From assembly GCA_003427395.1 (NCBI GenBank), contig BFEA01000088.1, positions 822,103-868,612 of the forward strand: DNA of 46,510 nucleotides. Direction: 5' to 3'. The position numbers and the translations under genes were made by a program. Every line of letters starts with the position of its first letter. Position 1 is the first letter of the stretch. Positions 20,366 to 30,626 of this stretch are shown in pieces. The DNA comes from Chara braunii (lineage: Eukaryota; Streptophyta; Charophyceae; Charales; Characeae). The notes below the pieces were generated by a model that was not told the origin of the DNA, did no database searches, and saw nothing but the letters and a program-made list of their open reading frames with translations.

Positions 20366-22470
20366 ATGGCTTCAAGGCTCGGGTCATCACAGTCTACCCG
20401 GAAGCAACCTTTGGGAGCTTTACCCAATTTCGCTTATGGTGTTCACGTACCCAAAGGGGACCGACCCTCTGAGACTGGCAGACAATACACAAACAAAGTA
20501 AGAGGAGCCAACAATCTTGCAGTTGAGAAACCAACCTCGGCCGCTTTGATTGTCTGAACCTCTACCGAGTCCTCCTATAGCGGGGGGCCGGAGCCCTGGC
20601 TCCGTTCAAAGTAGATGATGCTCCCTCCATACCTCCTACAAATTATGTATTGTTGCCCTCCTACTTAGGAGAAGAAAACCGAGCACCCAAGTTTTTACTC
20701 ATCCCTTAATAACCATTCATCCAATACGGATTTACCATCTTGAATCTTGAATCTTGGTCAGTCGTCCCTGGATTTCCCAGGTCTGTAGAAACAACAACAG
20801 GTTCGGACTTGTTGTCTTCTTCCGCGAGCTGGAATCCTTCCTGCTCCAATCACTCCTTTTTTTTTATCGTCGAAGCCAGGTACCAAACACACAAAGGTTG
20901 TTGCACCAACCAGCCATTGGTTGCTTACTCCTCCAATTTGTGAGACTGCCTCCCGACCCATCCTCTCATCGTTATCCCAACTCAACCCCTATTCCTACTA
21001 TCCTACCTCGGTGTTAATCACCTTGGACTATCACCTCATTATCTCAGAGCATGACTTGGACCAAATAGCAGTTACAGTCACTAGCGCTAGACAGACTCAA
21101 CGAGACAAGCCCGGTATGACCCAACTTACCCAAGGCTAAGGCAAATCACGAACAAGCCCGGAGCGGCTATTAACCCCTCCGCATCCCTAGTTAAAGCACA
21201 AACGAGTGAGCCTTCTCACCCCGGAACTTCGGACGCCAAGCAGAAGTAGTATCCTATCAGCCCCACAATTACTATCCAGATTCCTATTGAGGCACCAAAG
21301 TTAAACAGATTCAATAGATAAACCTTGATTGGCGCAGTGCTATGTCGTATGTGGTATACGATAGAGAACTTTATTGATTATTTGAGAGGAATTGGTCGTG
21401 AAACACATCTTTGTTCCTGACCTCCCTGATTACCAGGAACCGGAAAGCACTGAGAGTTTGAGCAACATAGCTCTAACTTTTGTCCAAGGAGTGGCCAAAT
21501 GGATCACCACCGAACAAAATCCACCGATCATCGCATTGAAACACGCGGACGCTGATGCATTCCTAGTGTTCGATCCACCACTTCAAGATTCTACGGTGTC
21601 GGCGCGAAAACCCTTACAAGGGTAGCCGCCTCGATTTTCACAAGTGACCGAAATGAGTTTTCAATTCGAAAATTGGGTGCAAAAGTTAGGTGCGCAGCGT
21701 GATCCGTGACCTGTTTTCGTTTTGTGATTCATTGGGTATTCAGACAAAAAATAAGGAGTGTGTGGGCGCAGTTTTGAGATGCGCATGATTTTTCTTATTA
21801 ATGTTACAAAGGCGACACATTCGCCGATCAACTTTTTTTCTTCGATTAAATTAATGATTAAATGATTTTTTTTTTTGTCGGTATGTTTGTTCGTAGTGCA
21901 TGCGGTGTGCGTGTACAGAGGGAGTTTTTTTATAACTGCGTCAGGTCTAGCTAACGGTGCTGCAAATTTTTAGAAATTGTTATCTTTGTTTTTATTTGAA
22001 GGGACTCGGAATCCGTGTAGCACGCAGTATAATAGGGCATTTCGCTTTGTTTGCCCTCCAGTAAGAATTCTTCCGCAGCCTCGACGAAGGTATGCGCGAA
22101 CGAAGTTTAGCTTACGTAAAGTTGGAGTTTTCGCCACTAAAATGGTAAATGTGCGGTTTTGGCATGACAGGTGGTGTGTGCGACGGCCATAAGCCGTACC
22201 AAGGCTTTCGTGCAGCAAGTGCCGCGGTTCAACGGCCATGGGTTCGACCGGGAGGCGAAGGTGTGACCTTGGGGCGTTTCCGTACACCCACGCACAGGCC
22301 GGAACCCATTCATATAGAATTTTGTTGTTGCTAGTCTCAACCTTGGGCTTAACACTAGTGGTTAAGGTATTGGACTTTCATGCAGCAGATTTAGGGATCA
22401 AGGCCAGCAACCGGCGACGAAGGAGCAAAGGAGCATCCAGAGGTCAATCATGTTCTTCATGATTGGCTGA
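20366..22470 (+). pseudogene. LINE relic: probable ORF1 N-terminal part and inserted DNA
   Basis: The DNA is GC-richer than its surroundings and has many short open pieces on the plus strand (20366-20557, 20740-21140, 21392-21625). These are rich in Pro and Ser, as is common for ORF1 flanks of this LINE type. I cannot align them residue by residue to the ORF1 at 42 kb. 21650-22330 may be unrelated inserted DNA. A weak tRNA-like patch lies near 22356-22405. Assignment rests mainly on position upstream of a clear DUF4283-like relic. Confidence 0.3.
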
Positions 22471-22479
22471 TCAACACAC

Positions 22480-22900
22480 TTCATCATGAGGATAATGTTG
22501 TGGTGGAGGGGGGAAAGTGCAAAGTATTCTATAAATCATGGGCAACACTAGCAGAGTAAGCCAAGGTCAGGGAAGACATCGAAACCCTCATCTTTTGAAT
22601 TAGGGTATTCAGGGTGCCTTTCCTAACGATGCCCTTCCTTGAGGCTGTGATTAAACATGAATTTGGGCAGATGATTAAAACCTACTACGTGAAACAAAAC
22701 AAAGTTGCACACTTCGATTAGTTAATTGCAGATTTTATCTCCACCCGCGTGTGTGGTCCAGGGTGACAAAAAAAATTAAAATTTGAGCCCCCTCAGGGCT
22801 GGCATACTGTTGACGTTGCCACCCAGGATACACCATGGTGCCATGAGTGTCGTTGATATGATCACTCTTCAGAAGCTCTCAATTGCCCTAACAGTATCTT
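22480..22900 (+). pseudogene. LINE ORF1 relic: DUF4283-like domain and zinc knuckle
   Basis: With three stops the plus strand reads KVFYKSWATLAE, then REDIETLIF, RVFRVPFLTMPFLEAVIKHE and NKVAHFD. This parallels RLEFKPWLTAAQ, REEEELTFW, VPLGAMLFLDAHI and MRPSLVNVKYD in the ORF1 at 42 kb. Downstream, PWCHEC followed by DHSSEALNCP near 22832-22885 looks like a CCHC knuckle with two extra residues. The ORF1 product would be an RNA-binding chaperone of the LINE particle. The gene is dead. Confidence 0.6.
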
Positions 22901-23940
22901 GGGAGCATCTACTTCATCTCATGCTTGACCACCTGTACCCTTCAGCCGTCCGGCTACGAATGCAGGGGGCGTTACGACGGTCACATCGCAACCAACCACA
23001 ACGGTTGGTGTGATAGCATTAATACCATTTCTATTATAACCCCACCGGTGCAGTCCTCAGGTCTAGATGATGTCGATTGCTATTACCACTCTGGCTGCAG
23101 CGACTTATGTGATTTGTAGTTTTCTGGTGAAACCAAATGGTTTCCGCAGGTGCATCGGTATCGACTGTTGTCTCTACAACAGCGGCCCCGACTACACAAT
23201 TTGTAGATTTCAATGACCCGATTGACGAACATGTGTCTTTAGGCCCCCACCCAGGATATGAGGAACCCATGTTGCTGGCAAAAACCTTGTCGGCATTACG
23301 CAAACATAAGATACAAGTAGTTTGAAACATTCCATGCCAAAACCGTATCATCGCGAGCAATACAAACCCGACGACAAAACAGCCTCATGGGAACAACCTC
23401 AACGACAAGACATGTACCCCATGTCCATTCAGGAAGCGTTCGTTGCAGGGCGGCCACGGGTGGTTATGTGTTGTCGGCGGTGATCTTCCCCTTATGGCAG
23501 CGTACTCACAATAGAGACACTTGTTTCGTCCAGATTTTGAGTTGCACGTGGAACACACATAACAACTTGTTTTGGATGAAGTTTGAAAGTGGTTGCACCC
23601 ATCATATCTGGTACGATCATACCTATTTATGGATTGGGTGCGATTGGCGTCGACTAACGACCAAGGTTCGACTAACATTTTGTGTTTCCCTTCTTAGATG
23701 CTATTATCAAACCAGAGGTGAAAAAACTCCCTCTCCTGCCCGATTTCAGGTGGATTGCGTGCAACTCCTGAAAAACCCGGTGGGTCAGACTACTGTTCAC
23801 TCACGTGTCTATGAGTGTTGGAAAGCAGCCCTGTTGCCCCGAGTGGATTCTCACATCCCCTGGCACAAAAGTATATTCTTTAATCAATTCCTCATGCTCA
23901 AGTGTGCCGAATTGTCTTTGATGTAAGTGGTTATGGACAC
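22901..23940 (+). pseudogene. Probable LINE ORF1 C-terminus to ORF2 start, strongly decayed
   Basis: Plus-strand open pieces (22925-23119, 23137-23325, 23387-23926) lie between the knuckle and the endonuclease relic, where ORF1 C-terminus and ORF2 start belong. I see no decisive motif. Confidence 0.25.
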
Positions 23941-24500
23941 GATTCGACTGATTTCTTGAAATGTGTGAGGACTGGGGTCGAAACGAGTAGCAATTAAACG
24001 ATCGTTAATTAAAACATTAACTCGAAACAAAGGGCTGCACAGTGCACATAATACTGCTGCAAGAGACGAAGTTGAAGAAGGGGACTGTTGTCAAACAATG
24101 GGGTTGGTGATTGGGACACATTTTGGGATTGGTCAGTGGTTATGGGTTCATTTTGAAGTTTCTCAAGAATAGTGTATAGTCTTTAACATCTATGCCCCTA
24201 TCTCGCAACCGGACCAAATTGACCTCTTCAAATCGTTACCTTGCCCGATTCTCAATCTTGATAATCTTATATCAGGAAGAGATTGGAATATCATCTCTGG
24301 AATAGATTCGTTCAGGGCATGACTAGTGAGAGGTGATGCACTGTAACTGACCGATACCTTTTTGAGCCAGGTCTTACTTTTTTTTGCATCAGGGATTGAT
24401 TCACAATAGTACATACCCCGTAACTGGTTAGACTTTTTTTTTTTGTGTCAGATGCACTAACTCCTAGGTTGTCACATTGTTTTGAGCTGCCTTTTGCAGG
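23941..24500 (+). pseudogene. LINE ORF2 relic: APE-type endonuclease
   Basis: Plus-strand translation gives VFNIYAPISQPDQIDLFKSL, then NLISGRDWNIISGIDSF. This matches AFIYAPTDKRERVIFFQEL and IIITGDWNTSIDVV of the endonuclease at 40.3 kb. The C-terminal part reads FVSDALTPRLSHCFELPFAG and then LNHIN, the usual SDHxPI region with lost residues. These nucleases nick target DNA for target-primed reverse transcription. Several frameshifts and stops make it inactive. The 34 bp at 24314-24347 are duplicated next to the adapter at 18578. Confidence 0.6.
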
Positions 24501-25111
24501 ATTAAACCACATAAATTAATTTTGAAATTTTGTCTTCGTATGTCACTCCGGGCAGGTCATGATAGAAAATCGTTATCGGAATGGGTTGTGCATACCCAAC
24601 AATTTACTCGGTTTTTGTACAAATTTTGATCTAAATGACGCACCTTCAAACATCTGTTTTCCTACTTGATTGAGTGATGTGTTGGGGGACAGCGTGTTAT
24701 GCTGCAGAGGGGTGTATTGATTAAGCGAATGATACAAATAACCAACCACAATGAACTCCAATAAATCAATGATGAAATGCATGACCTTATGCATCTCGCA
24801 TCAAGCTTCTGCATGGATGAGTGTGTTTTCATCAATAGAATGGATTATTTACAACAACGCTGAACATTTCAAGTACAACCAGCGATTGTGGCATATAACA
24901 AACGTGTCGGTTGACTTGTTTGAAAAGACCGTATGACAATTTTTTTCTTTGTCAACCATCGGGCACCGACCCAACCGCTTTTGATTTTCGGCATGCAACA
25001 TTCGTTTGATGAACAGGCACCCCTGGCCACTACCACTCGGACGATTATAACAAATATATTTCTATTCTATAAGAGTTTGTAGGCCTCACAGGCCCAACAC
25101 ATAGAACAATG
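24501..25111 (+). pseudogene. LINE ORF2 relic: linker before the reverse transcriptase
   Basis: Pieces read HDRKSLSEWVVHTQQFTRFL and INDEMHDLMHLASSFCMDEC. These are charged and helical, as expected for the endonuclease-RT linker of plant LINEs. The region ends at MITE copy 4. The catalytic RT palm cannot be found between here and 26255 and was probably deleted. Confidence 0.4.
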
Positions 25112-25631
25112 CAACAGAAAGATTTCCACGAGAAATTAAAGTTGAAAAAACATTCCATAGAAAAAAATCCTTCATATTTATAAATTATCGTTCCAATGTT
25201 CGTCTAATTCTAAAATTTACGATTTTATATGATAAATTCCCGTTTAAATATGAGTTTTCCCTGCCAACTACATCTATTTGTTCAAGATGAAATGAAAGTA
25301 TGAACAAGTTTATAAAATGTTTTAATTAAACTTGCATTCTATTACAACAAATATCTTCTAATTTAAATTGGATAACCTATTTATGACCGAAAATACTTAC
25401 TTAGAATGACAGTCCAATTAAAATATTTCATGAACTTATCTAAACTTTCATTCCATCTTTAGCTTACAGTTCGAATAAGAAGGGATACCCCATTCTTGGA
25501 AGAAAACTTTTACAGTAAAACGGGAAATTTTAAAATTGGAATGACATTTTTTAAGATGGAATGAAAATTTAAAATTTAGAATGTAATTTTACTATAGAAT
25601 GATTATTTAATTCTTGAAAAATTTTATGTTG
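25112..25631 (-). mobile_element. CAAC-MITE copy 4
   Basis: 520 bp in reverse orientation: the plus strand begins CAACAGAAAGATTTCCACGA and ends AAAAATTTTATGTTG. The left flank is TG and the right flank GT, so the 2-bp duplication is not clean. It lies in the LINE relic, antisense to it. Confidence 0.8.
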
Positions 25632-25724
25632 GTTGAAATTATGCACATCCTTATCAGAGTCAACTCGTATATTCTAGGCGTTTTGCTTCCTTATGGGACG
25701 ACGCTAAAGTCTGAAGTCTTTGTG
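25632..25724 (+). other. 93-bp remnant between two MITEs
   Basis: Short host-element DNA separating copies 4 and 5, possibly LINE ORF2 sequence (translation includes VLLPYGTTLKSEVFVE). Too short to classify. Confidence 0.3.
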
Positions 25725-26250
25725 GAACAGGAAAATTCCCACAAAAAATAAAAGTTGAAAAAGCATTCCATAAAAACAAATCCGTCTTATTTATGAGTTA
25801 TCATTTCAATGTTCGTTCAATTCTTAAATTTTCAGTTTTATTTTATAAGTTCTCTTCTAAATATGAGTTTTCCCTTCCAACAAAATCTATTTGTTCAAGA
25901 TGGAATGAAAATCTGGACGAGTTTATAAAATGTTTTAATTAAACTTTCATTCTACTACAACAAATATCTTTTAATTTATGTTGGATTAACCTATTCATGA
26001 CTGAAAATCCTTACTTAGAATGACAGTCCAATTAAAATATTAAATGAACTCATCCAGACTTTCACTCCATCTCTAGCATGCAGTTCAACTAAGAAGGGAT
26101 GCCTCATTCTTGGAAGAAAAGTTTTCAAGTAAGACGAGAAATTTTAAAATTTGAATGATATTTTTAAAGATAAAATAAAAATTTGAAATTTATAGTGTAA
26201 TTTTACTATAGAATTATTATTTAATTCTGGATTTTTTTTTTTTTTTTAAG
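25725..26250 (-). mobile_element. CAAC-MITE copy 5, right end eroded
   Basis: It begins GAACAGGAAAATTCCCACA (one change in the terminal CAAC) and follows the family consensus to TTTAATTCTGG, then runs into a T-tract ending AAG. TG precedes 25725 and follows 26250, consistent with a 2-bp duplication if the end has decayed. Confidence 0.75.
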
Positions 26251-26254
26251 TGGC

Positions 26255-27225
26255 GTTTACCCCACTACCTGACCATGCCCTTTTTGCCTGAAGAGAAACG
26301 ATTCAGTTCTTGTGTTATTTCTCGCAAGCGGCAATCAACTAGATCAAATCTTCTATCTTGATACCGCATGGGTGACAACCACCTAACCATTGGGGCCTTC
26401 GAGTGGTTGTTCAAACAAAACATGAACGTTTGTTGGGACACTGTCGGTCATTTAACTCACAATAAATGTATGATTCTTCACAGTCACTTGGTGGACTGCA
26501 TGCAGCACTCCGACCATGGACTGAACCACAAAGGTACTAGTTTGTTTGGAAGGGCGACAATTATTAATAATGTGGTCCTATCGACATTCACTATGGTATA
26601 GGGACTCTTCCTCCCTCCAAATGGCGAGGCACTTGGGGTCCCACTATTTGTGGAACGAAGGAACTAATGATGACAACTTTTTTTTTTTTTTTTTTTTTGA
26701 AAGATGACGATTTTTTGCTGAAGGTTGTTTGGCAAACTGTTACTTGAACAAAACGCGACCCAGAAAGCCATGTCAGAACCATGTTGGCACGATGGGTGTC
26801 ATGGGCAATTTTTGAACCACCACATACTCCTAGGCGGCAGCTGATGAAATTCAAACTCGTCTCCTTTTTGAACTGGTCTGATCTACGTTGTTTTTTTGCC
26901 GTATTTTCTTGTTTCAGAATATTGCAAACAACTGCCGCCGAGTATGTGGGCAGGCATTTTGAAATCCTGGAAAGTTGTTTCCCCTTCATTACTACCCGCT
27001 CATATGATATTCAAGAGAGCGCTTACACAACCTTTATTTCTACCACCAGTACTTGGCCCAACTATCAGTGGTGTAAAAAAATTAAGTAGAAACATTTATA
27101 GTCGGATGAATTCGGTTGCTTTTGAAGTGACCCGTACATTTCATAAAATTGTAGTTTTTGTTAATGGGCACGACTTTAGGAAGTACTGGTGGTTTAACAA
27201 TCCTTCTATTCGGACCGTATAGTTG
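26255..27225 (+). pseudogene. LINE ORF2 relic: region after the RT domain
   Basis: The plus strand contains GRATIINNVVLSTFTMV, then WGLFLPPNG when the stop is read as Trp. This is the usual conserved block downstream of the RT palm in plant LINEs (GRxxLINxVL). It continues with MWAGILKSWKVVSPSLLPAH, FKRALTQPLFLPPVLG and a tail ending at TAG 27220-27222. Stops, frameshifts and a T-run at 26681-26698 break the frame. Confidence 0.55.
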
Positions 27226-27339
27226 GCCTGCCCTTCACTTGTAATTTTTTTTTTTTTTTTTTTAGGATCATGGTCTTGATATATCATCATTGAGCTGACC
27301 AGCCCCAGGCAATTCAAAAATATTTGGTTTTTTCCTCAT

Positions 27340-27424
27340 CAAGTTTTATCATCTGGATTCGAACCCGGCTCTGTATTCAACAGTTCATGGTTGTAACCAC
27401 TGATAGGCTCTCTTGGGTTGTGTC
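27340..27424 (-). repeat. tRNA-derived SINE-like head
   Basis: On the minus strand a perfect box B, GGGTTCGAATCC (plus-strand 27355-27366), follows a box A-like CTATCAGTGGTTACAACC (27389-27406). This is a good Pol III promoter pair, but no functional cloverleaf is apparent. The upstream edge is cut by the adapter at 27425. Confidence 0.45.
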
Positions 27425-27462
27425 CTGTCTCTTATACACATCTAGATGTGTATAAGAGACAG
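27425..27462. other. Nextera mate-pair junction adapter (contaminant), second copy
   Basis: The same 19-bp mosaic end and reverse complement as at 18578-18615. Library sequence left in the assembly. Confidence 0.97.
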
Positions 27463-27558
27463 TCTCTGCACCGGTCGTGAATGAATGTAATGTTTATGGG
27501 TCTTGTCATGATTGAGTAAGTTAGGCCCCTGTGGGCCGCCTCTTGTATGAAATCGGTN
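27463..27558. other. Displaced 95-bp PLE1 fragment and a single N
   Basis: 27463-27557 is identical to 8886-8980 in the PLE1 3' pseudo-LTR. It starts exactly at the adapter and ends at an N. It is most likely the other side of a mate-pair read joined by repeat identity, so the left border of PLE2 cannot be trusted. Confidence 0.85.
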
Positions 27559-28287
27559 GGTCAGATTTTTTCGGACTTTTACTGATTTTTCGTTTTTTCG
27601 GTTTTTTTTCGGTTTTCGCAAACTTTTTTCGGATCTTCTTTGGTTTAGTCGATTTCTGTTTTTTTTGTTGTTTTGGATCCGGTGTGTTAGGCTAGCTCAT
27701 GTGGGTAGGTGCAGATGAAGCGACACGAGTACTTACCGGGCTTGGGCTTAGCTGAGTTATAATAACAAAGAAAGGTGGACAAACCGAGCCGGTTCAAGAA
27801 AGGGCACGATTACAACAGCCTTACGTAGATGGAAGGTGAGACACACCTGGGCAGTAGGACGAGGCTGAATACCGCTTGTGGGGAAGAAAACGTAGCGGGT
27901 ACTTAGATTTGATTTAGGTGGGAACAACGCCTGCTGGGCTATGACGAGATCGGACAGACTGCTGGAGGAGCCTAGGTTAGATAATGGTCGCTCAAATATA
28001 AATTATTAGTTCGTAGTTCCCTCAACCATCTTGATCCCCCTGATGAGGTTGGTCCTGGCTACGGTCGAAACCAATAGGGATTCGCTAGGCTTCTCCACGC
28101 TTCGGGTCCACATTCCTATCTCTCGGTGAGGGCGAAAGTATATCATAGCCCTGCTATAATTCTTCTCAATGTGCACTGATGTATCCTTCGGAGAGAAGTT
28201 CGAGTTTGGTTCTCGCACAATGAGCGCTGTGGGTTTACGCGGTTGTGTGTTCGTATGAGTCAGTTATTCTGTCTCCTTTCACTTGCA
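27559..28287 (+). repeat. PLE2 5' pseudo-LTR
   Basis: 729 bp, directly repeated at 33057-33932. Shared landmarks are the TTTTTTCGG-rich start, CGGATCTTCTTTGGTTTAG, GTGGGTAGGTGCAGA, TGGAAGGTGAGAC, GGGCTATGACGAGATCGGAC, TCAAATATAAATTATTAGTT and CTCCTTTCACTTGCA. It keeps 107 bp (28135-28241) that the 3' copy lacks. Confidence 0.85.
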
Positions 28288-28480
28288 TTAGAACAGCGGT
28301 GGCAACCTACCAGGAGTACTCCACTTGTGTGTGGTCGCCCTGCAGATTTAGGATCTCGCGTCACGACGATTGAAGACAAGGCAGCGATGAAGCTACGCTA
28401 CAACGACTGCAGACAACGATAGGGAGGAGTTTCGTGGACAACGAAGAGAAGGAGTCTGGGGAGTTTACGAAGAACGAAGG
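28288..28480 (+). other. PLE2 leader between pseudo-LTR and ORF1
   Basis: 193 bp without a supported gene, probably 5' untranslated sequence. No splice pair or clear ribosome-entry feature could be recognised. Confidence 0.45.
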
Positions 28481-29915
28481 ATGAGTGGAAACCCAAATGG
28501 AGGAGGGGGGAATAGAGGAGTGGATGGTGGAAGCAATGGCATAGGGAATGGTAACTGGAGTGGTGGAGGGAATGGCCCGAGTGGCAACTGGGGCAGGGGA
28601 GGAGGCAACGGCGGCGGCAACGGAGGCATCGGTGGAGGAAGTAGCTGGAATGGCGGAGGTAATAATGGTAACAATGGGGGAGGTAACTGGAACGACGGTG
28701 GCAACAATGGTAACTGGAGCGGCGGGGGGAATGGTTGGAACGGCGGAAGCAATGGCAACCACTACAACAATGGCGGGAATGGGAATTGGAACGGGGGTGG
28801 ATGCGGAGGTTGGAACAACGGAGGCGGGAATCAGTGGAACAGTAATACGGGTGGTAGCAACGGGGGGGACTGGAAAAGATCGGCGAAGTGCTGCAACTGC
28901 AATCAATACGGGCATATTAGCCGAGAATGCAACGCGCCTAGGCAGGAAATGTTCAACAACGGTGGACGTAGTAATAACGACGGAGCAAGCGGCTCCAATA
29001 GTTCTAACGAGCATGTTGTGGGTGTTGTGCCAGCAATGAGCAAGGACTTGGAGGAGTCACTGAGGATGGTGTGCTTATATACAAACCGTTAGATCGAGAA
29101 GGAGGAACGGAGGGAAGTTGAAGCTCGTGAGGCTGAGGATAGGAGGAAACCAGAGGCGCAAGAAAGATCTATTAGAAAGGAGAAAAATCGGTTGGAACAA
29201 GCAAAGAAGTTAGCCAAGGATAAAAAAGAGGCAGACAGAGATTGGAAGATCGAGATGCTGCTAGCTAAGCAGAAGGAATCTCTGTGTGAGGAGTTCGACA
29301 CAATGTTCGAAAGAAGGTTGAAGGGTAACGCTAAAGCAGACACAAGCTCCGACGACGAGGAACCAACAAATTTGAAAGGAGAGAATGGAAAAGCGGAAGA
29401 GGCAGCCGGTACTAACCTGCCAAGTCAGATCACCTGGCGAATCCCCAATGAAGGTGGGGAGAGCATCGGCGCCAATACCGAGAACTGCAGTTGATGAGAG
29501 ATCCCCACGACTTGGAATACTGCAACGAAGAGTGCGAACAGACGACATTCAGTTGGGCTTCCCTTCCAAGGACTCGACGTTGTGGGAAGGTGCCCCGTCT
29601 GTCGAAGATTACAGCATGACAACGGCGTTTCGAAAGGCGATTCGAAAATTCCTCACGAAAAAACTGAAACCCACGAATGAAGAGATGTGTCGTGGAGCCG
29701 GTGTTCTCCATCGTGGACGGCCCGAGGCGGTTGATGATCTGGTTGAGCTGCGAGTCATGTACTTATGTACGCAGATGCCACCACAGCAGGCTACAACCCC
29801 TACACCAAGGCCAAGGGTTGTTGGCATCGTGATCCGTGAAGTCTGGGATGAACCCGAGGAGGGTAGTAGGGAACCCTCCACAGGTGATGGTAACCCTGGG
29901 ATTGATAACCCATAG
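28481..29915 (+). pseudogene. PLE2 ORF1: Gly/Asn-rich protein with CCHC knuckle and coiled coil
   Basis: It opens with ATG at 28481. Residues 1-130 are mostly Gly, Asn and Trp in GGGN/GNWN repeats, a low-complexity style found in RNA-binding and condensing proteins. CCNCNQYGHISREC follows (CX2CX4HX4C). One in-frame TAG at 29090-29092 precedes a charged coiled coil running to about 29330 and an acidic DDEE patch. The frame closes at 29494. A second frame, joined by a frameshift, carries MCRGAGVLHRGRPEAVDDL near 29685-29740, which resembles CKEAGIKLGRMEPAILER at the end of PLE1 ORF1. Role inferred: packaging of element RNA. Confidence 0.7.
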
Positions 29916-29955
29916 TACATAGGAACTATGGCTGGAACTGAGTACCTATCTTAAT

Positions 29956-30450
29956 TTGTGGAAAGACCTTTGCTCTCTGCGCGACGTAGGTATTAGACGA
30001 CTACAGATTATACTAGAAAAGGTGTTAAGGTATTTAATTTTATTACTAGTGGTGCATGGTGAGTTGCAGTGGGGTGCAAAGTTTACTGGGAATTTGTTAC
30101 ATCTGGCGTTCTCAGATCCGACCGCATGGGAAGATCCTCGGGAATGTGTATATGTGTTGATCCGCCCGGGGTCGCGAGTTGTACTATACATCAGACAAAT
30201 AGGGTGGAGTCTGTTCACATGGTGGGAAGAACAACACAGCTAACTATGGTGACAACTATCGTAGTGCGAAACTTTATAGCCGATTCTGACACTCGGATGC
30301 ATTGGATGTTGTTGCTGTTTTTATTGCACTCGCTCCTGCAAAGGACCTTGAGCGAGTGGAAAAAATCTATATTAGGAAATGGTCACCTTCTCTTAACTCC
30401 AAGGGTAGACGAAGTGGGAAGAGGAGGGACCCGAAAGGGTAGGAAGGAGA
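29956..30450 (+). pseudogene. PLE2 ORF2 start: degraded GIY-YIG endonuclease
   Basis: The frame from 29956 reads ECVYVLIRPGSRVVLYIRQ, then LFTWWEEQHS. Comparison with PLE1 (VYVLL, YVG, VRWNEH) shows the YIG glycine changed to Arg and the catalytic Arg changed to Trp (CGG to TGG would be one step). The C-terminal helix, LERVEKIYIRKWSPSLNSKG at 30340-30400, lies in another frame and parallels LRLEKYVIGWMNQHLNS of PLE1. At least one frameshift near 30240 and lost catalytic residues make it inactive. Confidence 0.6.
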
Positions 30451-30626
30451 GAAAGAAAGGAAGGAAACACAACGTCGTTAGTGAACTACCGATCGTTTTC
30501 GAAACCGGCGGTCTAAGAAGTGTTTGGCTGACAGAAGTATGTAAGAAGGCATAGAAAGGTGAGAGAAGTTTCAGATCGGAAGAAGGTAAGGTATGGGGGC
30601 AAAAATCGAGCCTTGTTACGAAGGAT

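Noticed and set aside
28132-28241. Intron in the PLE2 5' pseudo-LTR
   Set aside because: The 107-bp difference has no GT-AG ends; matching GCG at both borders fits a deletion.
28361-29014. Minus-strand frame of 217 codons rich in Pro, Val and Ala
   Set aside because: It is the antisense shadow of the Gly/Asn-rich PLE2 ORF1.
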